Origin: an uncultured PS1 clade bacterium
GTDB taxonomy: Bacteria; Pseudomonadota; Alphaproteobacteria; RS24
Reading direction: 5' to 3'
DNA: 64,000 bases
NCBI GenBank assembly: GCA_902624095.1
Contig: CACNWB010000007.1
Coordinates: 1 to 64,000, forward strand
The position numbers and the translations under genes are program-made. The notes under the pieces were generated by a model. The model made no database searches and was not told where the DNA came from. It saw only the letters and a list, made by a program, of their open reading frames with translations. This document shows, one piece after another, positions 1 to 8,279 of this stretch; the stretch's first letter is position 1; the number at the start of each line of letters is the position of its first letter.

Positions 1-172
1 CGGCGGCCAAAGACATTTCAAAAAATGCAAAATCGTTACGCATAAATATCGCTAAACTATCTGCAACTGAAATTTCACATTCTTCTTCAAGTCCCCTAGC
101 CGCCTTTGCCGCATTCTGAAGAATTTCTTGGTGAGATATTTTTCTCTCACCGCTTATTACAAATTTTTCCAT
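1..172 (-). CDS. Acyl-CoA ligase (AMP-binding), N-terminal fragment
   Basis: Partial gene cut by the window edge; only the first 57 codons are visible, reading leftwards from an ATG at 172. The peptide begins MEKFVISGERKISHQEI and then has the pattern DSLAIFMRNDFAFFEMSLAA, which matches the N-terminal part of class I adenylate-forming fatty-acid or aryl-CoA ligases (the 'gDrVAlllrN...E...A' motif). Such enzymes make acyl-CoA from a carboxylate, ATP and CoA in the cytoplasm. The AMP-binding P-loop and catalytic lysine would lie outside the window, so substrate and integrity cannot be judged. The gene is absent from the ORF track because it is truncated. It may belong with the oxidative catabolic genes to its right. 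Confidence 0.6.
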   Translation of the reverse strand, partial: MEKFVISGERKISHQEILQNAAKAARGLEEECEISVADSLAIFMRNDFAFFEMSLAA

Positions 173-283
173 ATTAGCCTCAGCGCATTATTTTGATTTG
201 ACTTGTGACAGAAGGGTTACCTCTAATTAGGGGTCGATGGACACACATTCACTACCTAGAAATAGCCCCATCAGAAACGCAGA

Positions 284-308
284 TAAAAGAGATAGGGCTA
301 TTCCCTAT
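284..308 (-). terminator. Possible rho-independent terminator of the cupin gene
   Basis: On the minus strand the sequence ATAGGG-AATAG-CCCTAT forms a 6-bp stem with a 5-nt loop and is followed by CTCTTTTAT. It overlaps the TAA stop of the cupin gene. A second inverted pair, AATAGCCC/GGGCTATT (261-268 and 295-302), shares one arm and could form an alternative fold. The T-run is interrupted, so this is a weak terminator at best. Confidence 0.4.
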
Positions 309-760
309 TAGTTTCCTGCACGTCTTCTATTTAGTATTTCGTCAAACTTCGATTCACTTATAGTTGTGCCATCTCTCGACAGAGATTCTGCCAGCGAATT
401 ATCAACTGCTTTTAAATTAAACAGTACCAAGGCGCCCTCCGGCCCGCCGCGCTCCATATGCACGTCACCCGGGTCTTTATGAGCATAATCTCCGGCTTTG
501 CGAATTTTCGTGTCGAGTGTTTCGCCAGTATTTGGGTCTACAGTGTCCACATGCAACTCCCCTGCGAGCACCGTCGAGGTGGTCTCAGCCGTATGACGAT
601 GGAAATGGCAATAACTGTGCGGTGCCCAACGATACAGAAGATCGACATGTCCATCATCGCGAATGCTTAAAAGCGCCGCTTCATAGTCAATCGGATAATC
701 GCAACTGTCATCGCCTACAAAACGGCGCCATCTCAGATTTTCATTGTCGAACAGGTTCAT
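308..760 (-). CDS. Small cupin-domain protein
   Basis: A 150-residue single-domain protein of the cupin fold. The region around residues 50-70 (HSYCHFHRHTAETTSTVLAG) carries the clustered histidines and the following glycine-containing turn of cupin motif 1. The later DVHMERGG stretch looks like motif 2. It resembles ChrR-like or cysteine-dioxygenase-like cupins that bind a divalent metal, but the substrate cannot be inferred. The ATG at 760 was chosen because GGAG lies six bases upstream; the ORF track start uses the preceding GTG. It is transcribed away from the P450 operon and shares a 345-bp intergenic region with it. It could be a small metal-dependent enzyme or an accessory factor for the neighbouring oxidative pathway. 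Confidence 0.65.
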   Translation of the reverse strand: MNLFDNENLRWRRFVGDDSCDYPIDYEAALLSIRDDGHVDLLYRWAPHSYCHFHRHTAETTSTVLAGELHVDTVDPNTGETLDTKIRKAGDYAHKDPGDVHMERGGPEGALVLFNLKAVDNSLAESLSRDGTTISESKFDEILNRRRAGN

Positions 761-763
761 CAC

Positions 764-1105
764 TTACTCCAAAATAATCTGGTATTACCAAGAGTAAACC
801 GAACAACAATTGCAAGGCAATAAGTGATGCGCGCGCAGCAGGTGAGCATCACTCATTAGTCTTCAAGGCTGTTGACCTAATCAACCAGACTGGCTCCAAC
901 TTACCGACAACAATCACCATCAGGTTAGGGCGTCATGGTCAATACTATTTGTTTCAGGTCAGTTCCAATACCCTTGGCTGCTAGCAGGTGTTCAACGTAT
1001 TTTAAATGACGCAAACATAGTTAACCCATATTTGGCAAACGCATTTGGACAATTGACCCCTATTTTTAGACTCAATAGGCTAAGGTATGTTTCTGGAGGG
1101 GAAAA
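764..1105. promoter_or_regulatory. Divergent intergenic region between cupin gene and P450 operon
   Basis: No gene is visible in this 342-bp stretch. It contains a perfect short inverted repeat GTTGA-CCTAA-TCAAC (871-885) that could be an operator half-site pair. A weak sigma70-like pair, TTGACC (1053-1058) and TAGGCT (1076-1081) with a 17-bp spacer, lies about 25 bp before the SDR start codon. No regulator gene is adjacent. Confidence 0.3.
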
Positions 1106-1855
1106 ATGGACCACGATTTGCAGGGGCGCAAAGTTATTGTCACCGGGGCCGCGACTGGCATTGGCAAGGCAACGGCCGAGGCCCTCATCGCGGCAGGCGC
1201 TTCTGTTGCCCTTTGGGACACTAACAAAGCCGCTTGCGTGCCCCTCGTTGAAAACACAGATGCAAAAGCCCTTGCACTGGAGGTGGATGTCGCCAGTTCT
1301 GCCTCCGTCGAGTCCGCTATGAAACAGAGTGTCGAAGCCCTGGGGAGCATTGACGGAGCGTTTAACAACGCGGGCATCGGCATCGATACTGTCCCGATAG
1401 AAGCTGTGGAAGAAGCCGATTTTGACACTATTGTATCAGTCAATATGAAGGGTGTTTGGCTATGCATGAAAAGCCAATTAAAACACATGAAGGCCAATGG
1501 CGGTGGCGCAATTGTTAATAATGCCTCGGTAGCCGGTTTGGTCGGGCTGGCCATGCAAGGGGCATACAGCGGCACCAAACACGCAGTCATAGGTATGACC
1601 AAAGCCGCCGCTGCGGAGGCCGCACCTAAACAGGTTCGTGTCAATGCAATTTGTCCTGGCGCAACACGCACGCCCATTTTGACACACTTGTTGGAGGCAG
1701 GCATCTCCGAGGACATGCTGGCCGAAATGGCCGCGCAAAAGCGTCTTGCCGAGCCCGAAGAAATTGCAGCCGCCGCGTGCTGGCTCTTGTCGGATGCCGC
1801 TAGCTACGTGACCGGCGCAGCCATGCCTGTCGATGGCGGCTGGACAGCGCATTAG
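1106..1855 (+). CDS. Short-chain dehydrogenase/reductase (SDR)
   Basis: A 249-residue classical SDR that interconverts an alcohol and a ketone with NAD(P). The cofactor-binding glycine motif TGAATGIG is near residue 13, NNAG near residue 88, and the catalytic YxxxK (YSGTK) near residue 154. The C-terminal PVDGGW is typical of the FabG-like group. GGAGGGG four bases before the ATG fixes the start. It is the first gene of a four-gene plus-strand operon, nine bases ahead of a P450. That order suggests it oxidises the hydroxyl group made by the P450 and supplies the ketone to the Baeyer-Villiger enzyme at the operon end, as in camphor-type pathways. The substrate is unknown. Confidence 0.9.
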   Translation: MDHDLQGRKVIVTGAATGIGKATAEALIAAGASVALWDTNKAACVPLVENTDAKALALEVDVASSASVESAMKQSVEALGSIDGAFNNAGIGIDTVPIEAVEEADFDTIVSVNMKGVWLCMKSQLKHMKANGGGAIVNNASVAGLVGLAMQGAYSGTKHAVIGMTKAAAAEAAPKQVRVNAICPGATRTPILTHLLEAGISEDMLAEMAAQKRLAEPEEIAAAACWLLSDAASYVTGAAMPVDGGWTAH

Positions 1856-1864
1856 GGGACAAGA

Positions 1865-3079
1865 ATGAGCGAAACGAAACAAGCGGAGGTTGGCGACTGG
1901 GTCGGGGCAGATTTTTTCGACCCGAGTTTTCGAGATGACCCCTATCCGAAACTGGCGCATTTGCGTGAAAACGATCCGATCAATCTGACACCGGTCGGAA
2001 CATGGCGCATCAGCCGTTATGAGGATGTGAAGGCGATTTTCAATGATGCGCCGACCAGCATGACCGACAAACATGACGACAGTCCGAATTTTGACCCGTT
2101 GGATACAAAAGGCAGTTTTCTCGAGTTCGTGTTGAACAAAGATGGCGATGCTCACCGACGCCTGCGCATGCTGGTACAAAAATCATTCGGGCAAAAAACC
2201 GTTAGGCTTATGGAAGAAGAGGTTGCAAAAACTGTGGCAGCCGCTTTCGACAAAGCACTGGCCGATGGTGGCATGGATGTAGTGCCGGCGCTGGCCCACG
2301 AGGTGCCATCGCGCATGATTTGTCAGATTATGGGTGTGCCTATGCAGGATCGGCAAATTTTCAACGAATGGACTGCGGCGCGCACCAATGCATTTTTCGC
2401 CAAATTTTTACCGCCGGATGTGCAGGAGCGTACACGAAATGCGGGCGCAGCCATGGAGGATTATTTCCGCGCGCTCATCACCGAGCGCAAAAAGGATCTG
2501 GGTGATGATTTGCTCAGCTCGATGATTATGGCCTCGGAAGGGGGTGACAAATTCACCGATGACGAGCTGATTATTCAGGCTATTGGCGTCATTGTGGCCG
2601 GATATGAGACGACCATCGGCCTGCTGGGCAATGGCACGCGCGCCTTCGTCGAGCATCCCGACCAATTAGCCAAATTGCACGACAATCCTGAGCTTGTTTC
2701 AAATGCTACGGATGAGTGCCTGCGATTTGATACGCCAATTTTGTTTAACTGGCGGGTGCTGAAGCGCTCTTACGAGCTGGGAGGCGTAACACTTCCCGCC
2801 GAAGCGGTGATCTGGCAACTGCTCGCTGCAGCCAATCGTGACCCTGCGCGCTTTGCCGACCCAGATCACTTTGACATTGAGCGCGAAGATTTAGCGCACC
2901 AGTCATTTGGCGGAGGCCCTCATTTCTGCCTCGGCAATCAATTGGCAAAAATGGAAGCGCGTTATGTGTTCAATGAAATGGCGCAGCGCACAAAAGGGCT
3001 CACTATTAATGCCAGTAATATTGAATGGTCACACTCGTTCTTCCGCGTGATGGCTAGCTACCCGCTTGAATTTAACTAA
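1865..3079 (+). CDS. Cytochrome P450
   Basis: A 404-residue soluble bacterial class I P450. Diagnostic elements are the I-helix oxygen-activation motif VAGYETT, the K-helix ExxR (ECLR), and the heme loop FGGGPHFCLGNQLAKMEAR with the cysteine thiolate ligand. The length and the missing membrane anchor fit the CYP101/CYP125/CYP153-like bacterial families. It needs a ferredoxin and reductase; none is encoded beside it, so electrons must come from elsewhere. It follows the SDR by nine bases with a GGGGACAAG ribosome site. Its role is probably hydroxylation of an unactivated carbon of a hydrophobic substrate such as a terpenoid or cyclic alkane. The exact substrate cannot be read from the sequence. 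Confidence 0.95.
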   Translation: MSETKQAEVGDWVGADFFDPSFRDDPYPKLAHLRENDPINLTPVGTWRISRYEDVKAIFNDAPTSMTDKHDDSPNFDPLDTKGSFLEFVLNKDGDAHRRLRMLVQKSFGQKTVRLMEEEVAKTVAAAFDKALADGGMDVVPALAHEVPSRMICQIMGVPMQDRQIFNEWTAARTNAFFAKFLPPDVQERTRNAGAAMEDYFRALITERKKDLGDDLLSSMIMASEGGDKFTDDELIIQAIGVIVAGYETTIGLLGNGTRAFVEHPDQLAKLHDNPELVSNATDECLRFDTPILFNWRVLKRSYELGGVTLPAEAVIWQLLAAANRDPARFADPDHFDIEREDLAHQSFGGGPHFCLGNQLAKMEARYVFNEMAQRTKGLTINASNIEWSHSFFRVMASYPLEFN

Positions 3080-3090
3080 GGGAGAAACCC

Positions 3091-3546
3091 ATGGAAGATT
3101 TGAACCTCGAAACAAAATGGCTTTGCACCATGCGCGGCGCGATTCCCGAACCCAACATGGCGTTGGAAAATCTGATGGTCTTTAATGTTGACGACGCATG
3201 GATCGAAAGCCCTCGGTTTAACGCCAAACTTGTCGGCCCGGGCGGAGACTGGATACGGTTGCAACCAAACGGCAATTGGAAACTTGATGTCCGGCTTTTG
3301 TTTCATGGCGATGACGGTTCCGCCATTCACTGCTTTTACAATGGCGTGTTGCGAATGGAACCACATATTGCCGAAGCGATAGAAAAGGGGGAGGAAATTG
3401 ACGGCAATAACATGTATTTCCGCGCCACGCCCTATTTCGAAACGCAATCTGAAAAATATGGGTGGCTGAATGATATCGTTACGGTCGGCAGAATGCGCAA
3501 ATTTGGCGGCGGCAACGCCGTTTATGATATTTTTGAGGTGCTGTAA
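3091..3546 (+). CDS. DUF3237 (UPF0311) protein
   Basis: A 151-residue protein with the DUF3237 pattern: GPGGDW in the first half, an alternating hydrophobic core with LDVRLLFHGDDG, then YFRATPYFET and the WLNDIVTVGRM segment near the C-terminus. The family forms a small beta-barrel and has no established reaction, although members often sit among aromatic, steroid or terpenoid degradation genes. AGGGAGAAACCC precedes the ATG. The stop codon overlaps the next start (TAATG), so it is translationally coupled to the flavin monooxygenase. It may be a hydrolase, lactonase-like or binding partner for the monooxygenase product; that is inference from position only. Confidence 0.8.
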   Translation: MEDLNLETKWLCTMRGAIPEPNMALENLMVFNVDDAWIESPRFNAKLVGPGGDWIRLQPNGNWKLDVRLLFHGDDGSAIHCFYNGVLRMEPHIAEAIEKGEEIDGNNMYFRATPYFETQSEKYGWLNDIVTVGRMRKFGGGNAVYDIFEVL

Positions 3547-5000
3547 TGGCAGCTCCACAAAGTCCGAAAATTCTAATTATCGGTGCTGGCATGTCCGGCA
3601 TATTGGTCGCTATGCGTCTTTTGAAAGCCGGCTTCACAGATTTCCGCATCTATGAAAAAGATGCGGATTTGGGCGGCACCTGGCGCATCAACACATATCC
3701 CGGCATTGCTTGTGATGTGCCGTCGCATTACTACACATATCAAAATGAGCCAAATGACGCGTGGAGCGCACGCCTGCCGCAGGGCGCTGAAATTCGTCAA
3801 TATTTGCAATCCGTTGCCGATAAATATGACATTCGCAAATATATTTGCTTCAACAAGGAGGTCGTGCGCTGCAAGCATGACGGCGAAACGTGGACGATTA
3901 AAATGGCCGATGGCGAGACGCTCGTGCATGATTATGTCATCGCCTGTTGCGGTCTGCTTTACCACCCGACTTACCCCGACATTGACGGGCTAGACAGCTT
4001 TTCAGGCGAAGCATTTCATTCGGCGCGCTGGAACCATGACGTCGATTTGACGGATAAAAAAGTCGGACTGATCGGAAACGGCTCAACGGCGGCGCAGATT
4101 ATTTCAAGTCTCGCCAAAGACAATATTGATGTGACGATGTTCCTGCGTACGCCGCAATGGGTCTTTCCCCTGCCCGATCGCAGATACACAACCATCGAGC
4201 GTACATTAACGCGTTGGTTTCCTGCACTCGCCCGGTTTGGGCATGCTTTTTACCGCGTCGCTTTTGAAAACCTATTTGCCAAAGCGGTCATTCAATCGGG
4301 CTGGCAGAGAAATTTGATGGGCTGGGCGTGCCGGCAAAATTTGAAAACCGTTAAAGATCCGGCACTGCGCGAGCGCCTAACCCCCGATTTCGAACCTTTG
4401 TGCAAAAGGTTAGTCATGAGCACCACTTATTACGATGCTGTTCAGCAAGACAATGTAACCATCGCCGACGGTAATATCGAGAAAATCGACGCCAATAAGG
4501 TTTTTACCAAAGACGGCAACACGCATGAACTGGATGTACTAGTCATGGCGACGGGCTATGACGCTCATGCATATTTCCGACCAATGAATATGACCAATGC
4601 CCAAGGCGTTTCGCTGGATGACACATGGAAAGATGGTCCCTATGCGTTGCGCACGGTGGCAGTGCCGGGCTTTCCGAATTTCTTTTTCACGCTTGGGCCG
4701 CAAAGCCCGATCGGTAATTTTTCGGCCATCAGCATTGTCGAAACGCAAATTGATTACATAGTCGACTGCATCAAAATGGCGACGTGCGAAAATTTTAAAA
4801 CGATAGACCCGAAAACATCAGCGACAAATGCTTTTAACGACATGGTATATTCCGCCATGCCAGATACAATTTGGGTGAGCGGATGCACCAACTGGTATAT
4901 TGGTGAAAAGGGCATCCCATCAGCTTGGCCGTTTACTGGCGCACGGTTTCGCAAGGAACTGAAAAAGCCCGATTTCAGCGAGTATCTGACGAGCGGGTAA
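3546..5000 (+). CDS. Flavin-containing / Baeyer-Villiger-type monooxygenase
   Basis: A 484-residue two-dinucleotide-fold flavoprotein. The FAD motif IIGAGMSG opens the protein (residues 10-17), followed by GGTWRINTYPGIACDVPSH, the stretch typical of Baeyer-Villiger monooxygenases. FHSARWNHDVDL corresponds to the BVMO fingerprint region (FxGxxxHxxxW), with Ser-Ala-Arg in place of the usual His-Thr. The NADPH fold follows at GLIGNGSTAAQI. It would insert oxygen next to a ketone to give an ester or lactone. It is the last gene of the SDR-P450-DUF3237 operon and is coupled by a 1-nt overlap. A general N-hydroxylating flavin monooxygenase remains an alternative, because the fingerprint is not perfect. 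Confidence 0.88.
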   Translation: MAAPQSPKILIIGAGMSGILVAMRLLKAGFTDFRIYEKDADLGGTWRINTYPGIACDVPSHYYTYQNEPNDAWSARLPQGAEIRQYLQSVADKYDIRKYICFNKEVVRCKHDGETWTIKMADGETLVHDYVIACCGLLYHPTYPDIDGLDSFSGEAFHSARWNHDVDLTDKKVGLIGNGSTAAQIISSLAKDNIDVTMFLRTPQWVFPLPDRRYTTIERTLTRWFPALARFGHAFYRVAFENLFAKAVIQSGWQRNLMGWACRQNLKTVKDPALRERLTPDFEPLCKRLVMSTTYYDAVQQDNVTIADGNIEKIDANKVFTKDGNTHELDVLVMATGYDAHAYFRPMNMTNAQGVSLDDTWKDGPYALRTVAVPGFPNFFFTLGPQSPIGNFSAISIVETQIDYIVDCIKMATCENFKTIDPKTSATNAFNDMVYSAMPDTIWVSGCTNWYIGEKGIPSAWPFTGARFRKELKKPDFSEYLTSG

Positions 5001-5011
5001 GCAGGCCTAAT

Positions 5012-5989
5012 TCACGGCGTGATGATAGAACATCCAGTAGTTGCGCGCGCTTCCAAATCTTCATGCACCCGCTGGACCTCCTCCAACCCGTAACGTTGGT
5101 TAATTTCAACCGACAACACACCATCTTCGACCAATTGTAAGACTTTGGCCGATGATTGCTGCATCCAACCGGGTATGCCCATGTAGGTTGCCAACGTCGG
5201 GCGGGTGAAGTTCAAAGAGCCATTAGCGGCCAAGTCTTGCGGCGACACCGCCTCTATCGCGCCGGACGCATTGCCGAAGCTGGCAAAGGTGCCAAGTGGC
5301 GCCAAAACTTCCAGCCCCAGATGATATGTGTCTTTGCCAACCGAGTCGTATACCACGGGAAACCCGCCATCCGGCGCTAGTGGTTTCAGCGTCTCAGCCA
5401 AGTTCTGTGCTCCTGACAAAACACATTTCTTCGCCCCATGACTTTCGGCCAGCGCGCATTTTTTATCCGTCGAGGCCGTGCCAATAAGATTGACATTCAT
5501 GTGGCGGGCCCATTGGCAGGCGATGAGCCCTACCCCTCCGGCGGCGGCGTGAAACAACACCGTTTCGCCACCCTTTAAAGGAAAAGTATCGTTAAACAGA
5601 TAATCGACGGTCATGCCTTTCAACAAAACGGCAGCGGCTTGCTCAAACCCAATCGAAACCGGCAGGGGGATGAGCGCAGTGGCAGGTAAAACAATCGCTT
5701 CAGCATAGGCGCCTAAAGCCAAGGTCAGCGCAACACGCGTGCCTAAGGGCAAATCGACCCCCGCGCCCACCGCTTCAACCTCGCCAGCGCCTTCAACGCC
5801 GAGGCCGCTTGGCAGGTTTAACGGATACAGTCCGGTGCGGTGGTAGGTATCGATAAGATTGACGCCGATTGCGGCCAGTCGCACCCGCACCTGACCAGGT
5901 CCGGGCACAGGCACAGGCTTGTCAACAAGCTGCATGTTTTCCGGTCCGCCAAAGGACGTGATTTCAACCGCTTTAATGCTGTTTTTCAT
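5012..5989 (-). CDS. NADPH:quinone oxidoreductase (zinc-free MDR family)
   Basis: A 325-residue medium-chain reductase of the quinone oxidoreductase group. The N-terminal GroES-like half contains GVNLIDTYHRTGLYP and GVEGAGEVEAVG. The Rossmann half has the NADPH motif AAAGGVG near residue 150. The structural and catalytic zinc cysteines of alcohol dehydrogenases are absent, as expected for QOR. It reduces quinones or related enones in the cytoplasm, with one- or two-electron chemistry depending on subfamily. A GAGGTG ribosome site is six bases before the ATG. It is convergent with the monooxygenase operon, only 11 bases between stops, and has no visible terminator. Confidence 0.88.
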   Translation of the reverse strand: MKNSIKAVEITSFGGPENMQLVDKPVPVPGPGQVRVRLAAIGVNLIDTYHRTGLYPLNLPSGLGVEGAGEVEAVGAGVDLPLGTRVALTLALGAYAEAIVLPATALIPLPVSIGFEQAAAVLLKGMTVDYLFNDTFPLKGGETVLFHAAAGGVGLIACQWARHMNVNLIGTASTDKKCALAESHGAKKCVLSGAQNLAETLKPLAPDGGFPVVYDSVGKDTYHLGLEVLAPLGTFASFGNASGAIEAVSPQDLAANGSLNFTRPTLATYMGIPGWMQQSSAKVLQLVEDGVLSVEINQRYGLEEVQRVHEDLEARATTGCSIITP

Positions 5990-6106
5990 GAATTCACCTC
6001 TAAGGAGATTACAAGTCTAACCCATCTTTTGATTTGGGCACGAAAATCTTCGAAACCCTTCCGGAATTATTGGCCAACGCAGTTGGTGGGTAGAGTTAGA
6101 GCTTTC

Positions 6107-7333
6107 TTACTTCCCCATGCCCCGGGTTTCTTCTGCCTGCCGCAAAAGGCGTAGCATATTGCCGCTCCAAATCTTTCCAATTGTCTGGGACGAAATTGAT
6201 TTATCCCTCAAGGCGGCAGTTATTCTGGGCAGATTGGAAACATCCTGCAAGCCGTTAACCCCGCCACCGCCATCCCAATCGAGGCCAATGCCGACGTGGT
6301 CAGCGCCCATCACCTCAAGCGTGTGAAATATATGCGCCATTACGTCTGAAAACTCAGCGTAGTCAGGCGGGTATTTCTTATCGAGCGCACGCCGTTCTTC
6401 GATAAAGGCCGCATGATTTTCGCGCATGCCGCCCGGCGCGTTTTGATATTTACGATAAATGGCCAGAAATTCGGGCAAGCGGTTTGGATCCTCTCTGGAG
6501 TCACGCAAATACGCCGAGAGAGAATTTATCTGTATTACCCCGCCAGACCGTGCCAGCTTTTTCAACAAATCATCTGGCACATTTCGCGGGTGCTTGTGCA
6601 GGAAAGCTGCGCCGGAATGCGACAGGATAATTGGAGTTGTGGAGAGTTCAATTGCCTGCGCCAGCGCATCGTCATGGGCGTGAGACATATCAACAATCAT
6701 ACCCAGCCTGTTGGCGCGGCGGATGAGTTGGCGACCAAGTGGTGACAAGCCACCCCATTTCTGGCCTTTCAAATCCGTCGCGCTGTCAGCGAATTGATTA
6801 TTTTTTGAATGTACGAGCCCGACCATGCGCACACCGGCCGCGTAAAACTCATCCAGCAAATCGATATTTTCGCCCAGCGGATAGGCGTTTTCGATACTCT
6901 TATAGACAACGCGCTTGCCAGTCGCGGCGATACGTGGTGCATCCTCCGCGCGCGAAGCAAATTCGAAATCTGGGCCATGTCCGCGCAGCATTTCGTCAAT
7001 TACCTGATTGCGGTGACGCGCATGGGCCAAGGCTTTAGCATAGCCGCGTTTTGTCAACGCGCCCTGCGCTGTGTAAATCACCCAAAAGCCGCCATCCAGC
7101 CCGCCCTCCTGCATACGCGGCAAGTCGACCTGGGCGTAATCTTTTTGCCAATCATGGCGACGGGTTATGTCAAAACCGGCTCTATCAAGCACAAGTGGTG
7201 TATCCAGATGGCTGTCAAGCACCAGAAAATCATTGTGTCCCATCTGGCTCATTGAGCGCAAAGGCGTGTTACAGGCGGAAACCGCTAACGCCATACAAAG
7301 CAACACAATTAAACTATTAAACTTTCTTAACAA
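6107..7333 (-). CDS. Membrane dipeptidase, peptidase family M19 (lipoprotein)
   Basis: A 408-residue renal-dipeptidase-like zinc peptidase. The mature part starts with the metal motif DSHLDTP, a VDMSHAH element lies mid-protein, ILSHSGA follows, and HVGIGLDWDGGGGV is the C-terminal signature of M19. The first 21 residues form a lipoprotein signal ending in the lipobox AVSAC, so the enzyme is probably anchored in the envelope. The predicted start is a TTG at 7333 with no clear ribosome site. It lies five bases after the sulfurtransferase stop, so translation is likely coupled. It hydrolyses dipeptides, possibly including D-amino-acid or cysteinyl dipeptides. The 117 bases before the next gene hold nothing obvious. 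Confidence 0.88.
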   Translation of the reverse strand: MLRKFNSLIVLLCMALAVSACNTPLRSMSQMGHNDFLVLDSHLDTPLVLDRAGFDITRRHDWQKDYAQVDLPRMQEGGLDGGFWVIYTAQGALTKRGYAKALAHARHRNQVIDEMLRGHGPDFEFASRAEDAPRIAATGKRVVYKSIENAYPLGENIDLLDEFYAAGVRMVGLVHSKNNQFADSATDLKGQKWGGLSPLGRQLIRRANRLGMIVDMSHAHDDALAQAIELSTTPIILSHSGAAFLHKHPRNVPDDLLKKLARSGGVIQINSLSAYLRDSREDPNRLPEFLAIYRKYQNAPGGMRENHAAFIEERRALDKKYPPDYAEFSDVMAHIFHTLEVMGADHVGIGLDWDGGGGVNGLQDVSNLPRITAALRDKSISSQTIGKIWSGNMLRLLRQAEETRGMGK

Positions 7334-7338
7334 AAAAA

Positions 7339-8205
7339 TTACGGCGTGGCTCCAAGTTTCAGAGGACGGTCCGGATCAGACGCCCACTCGGACATCGACC
7401 CATCATAGACCCCTACATTTTGCTGGCCGAGTAACATGCAGGCAAAGCCGTCCAAGGTGGCCGCGATTCCCCCGCCGCAGTAAATGAGGGTGCGCGCCTC
7501 ATTTAGCATGTTCTGCGCTGACAATAATTTTTGCAATTCGTCTGCTGGAAGGAAGTATTCGTCGCGCAACAGGTCAGAAAATGGAAGCGAGAGACTGCCC
7601 GGAATATGTCCTTTCCGGCCGTAGTAAAAATCACCGGAACCTTCATACACCGGTGCCGGCAGCGCATTAATAGTACAAACCGCGCCATCCATGCCTTCAG
7701 CAACCTCGCGTGTAGTGGCAAATAGTTCTGGGCGAAGCGATGGTGTAAAAGTGGCCGGCGGATAGGCCTCCTCGCCGCCTCTCGTTGGTAATTCTGCAGA
7801 CCGCCAAGCCTGCAAACTACCATTCAATACGCGCACATTGTTGTGACCGGCATAACGCAAAAGCCACCAAGCCCTCGTGGCCCACATAAGATGACCAGAA
7901 GAATATAAAACAACCGGATTGTCATTGCCAATTCCATCTTTGCCAATAGCTGAACTAAGCGCATCGATTGACGGAAGGGTATTGCTGAAACCAGATGCTG
8001 TGTCTGACCAGTCCTCACACAGGTTTATAAACCCAGCGCCCGAAATATGTTCCTCTAGATAATCAGCCCGACCTGGCTCAGCCCTGTAACCTCCATCATC
8101 ATGGTGCAACAAAACGGATGTATCAAAAATTCGCAAGGATTGATCGCCTAGCTTCGCGGCAAGTTCACTTGCACTAATTAGAAATTCGGGGTGGGCATAG
8201 GACAT
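7339..8205 (-). CDS. sseA: 3-mercaptopyruvate/thiosulfate sulfurtransferase (tandem rhodanese)
   Basis: A 288-residue protein made of two rhodanese domains. The N-terminal inactive domain carries the CH2-like motif with YSSGHLMWATRAWW. The C-terminal domain has the active-site loop beginning with the catalytic cysteine, CGGGIAA. This loop differs from both the CG(S/T)GVTA of mercaptopyruvate sulfurtransferases and the CRKGVT of thiosulfate enzymes, so the donor is uncertain. It moves sulfane sulfur to acceptors such as thiols or cyanide in the cytoplasm. It is upstream of, and nearly touching, the M19 dipeptidase, which fits a small cysteine/sulfur-salvage operon. Confidence 0.85.
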   Translation of the reverse strand: MSYAHPEFLISASELAAKLGDQSLRIFDTSVLLHHDDGGYRAEPGRADYLEEHISGAGFINLCEDWSDTASGFSNTLPSIDALSSAIGKDGIGNDNPVVLYSSGHLMWATRAWWLLRYAGHNNVRVLNGSLQAWRSAELPTRGGEEAYPPATFTPSLRPELFATTREVAEGMDGAVCTINALPAPVYEGSGDFYYGRKGHIPGSLSLPFSDLLRDEYFLPADELQKLLSAQNMLNEARTLIYCGGGIAATLDGFACMLLGQQNVGVYDGSMSEWASDPDRPLKLGATP

Positions 8206-8279
8206 CTAATTGCTCCTGAAAAATTCCAACGTTCCGTTTTTTGACAAGATAAAGGCGAGCCTTAAGCAATAAACGACAG

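Noticed and set aside
1072-2179. Long minus-strand ORFs (214 and 233 codons) under the SDR and P450 genes
   Set aside because: They overlap well-supported genes, have no recognisable domain and reflect third-position bias.
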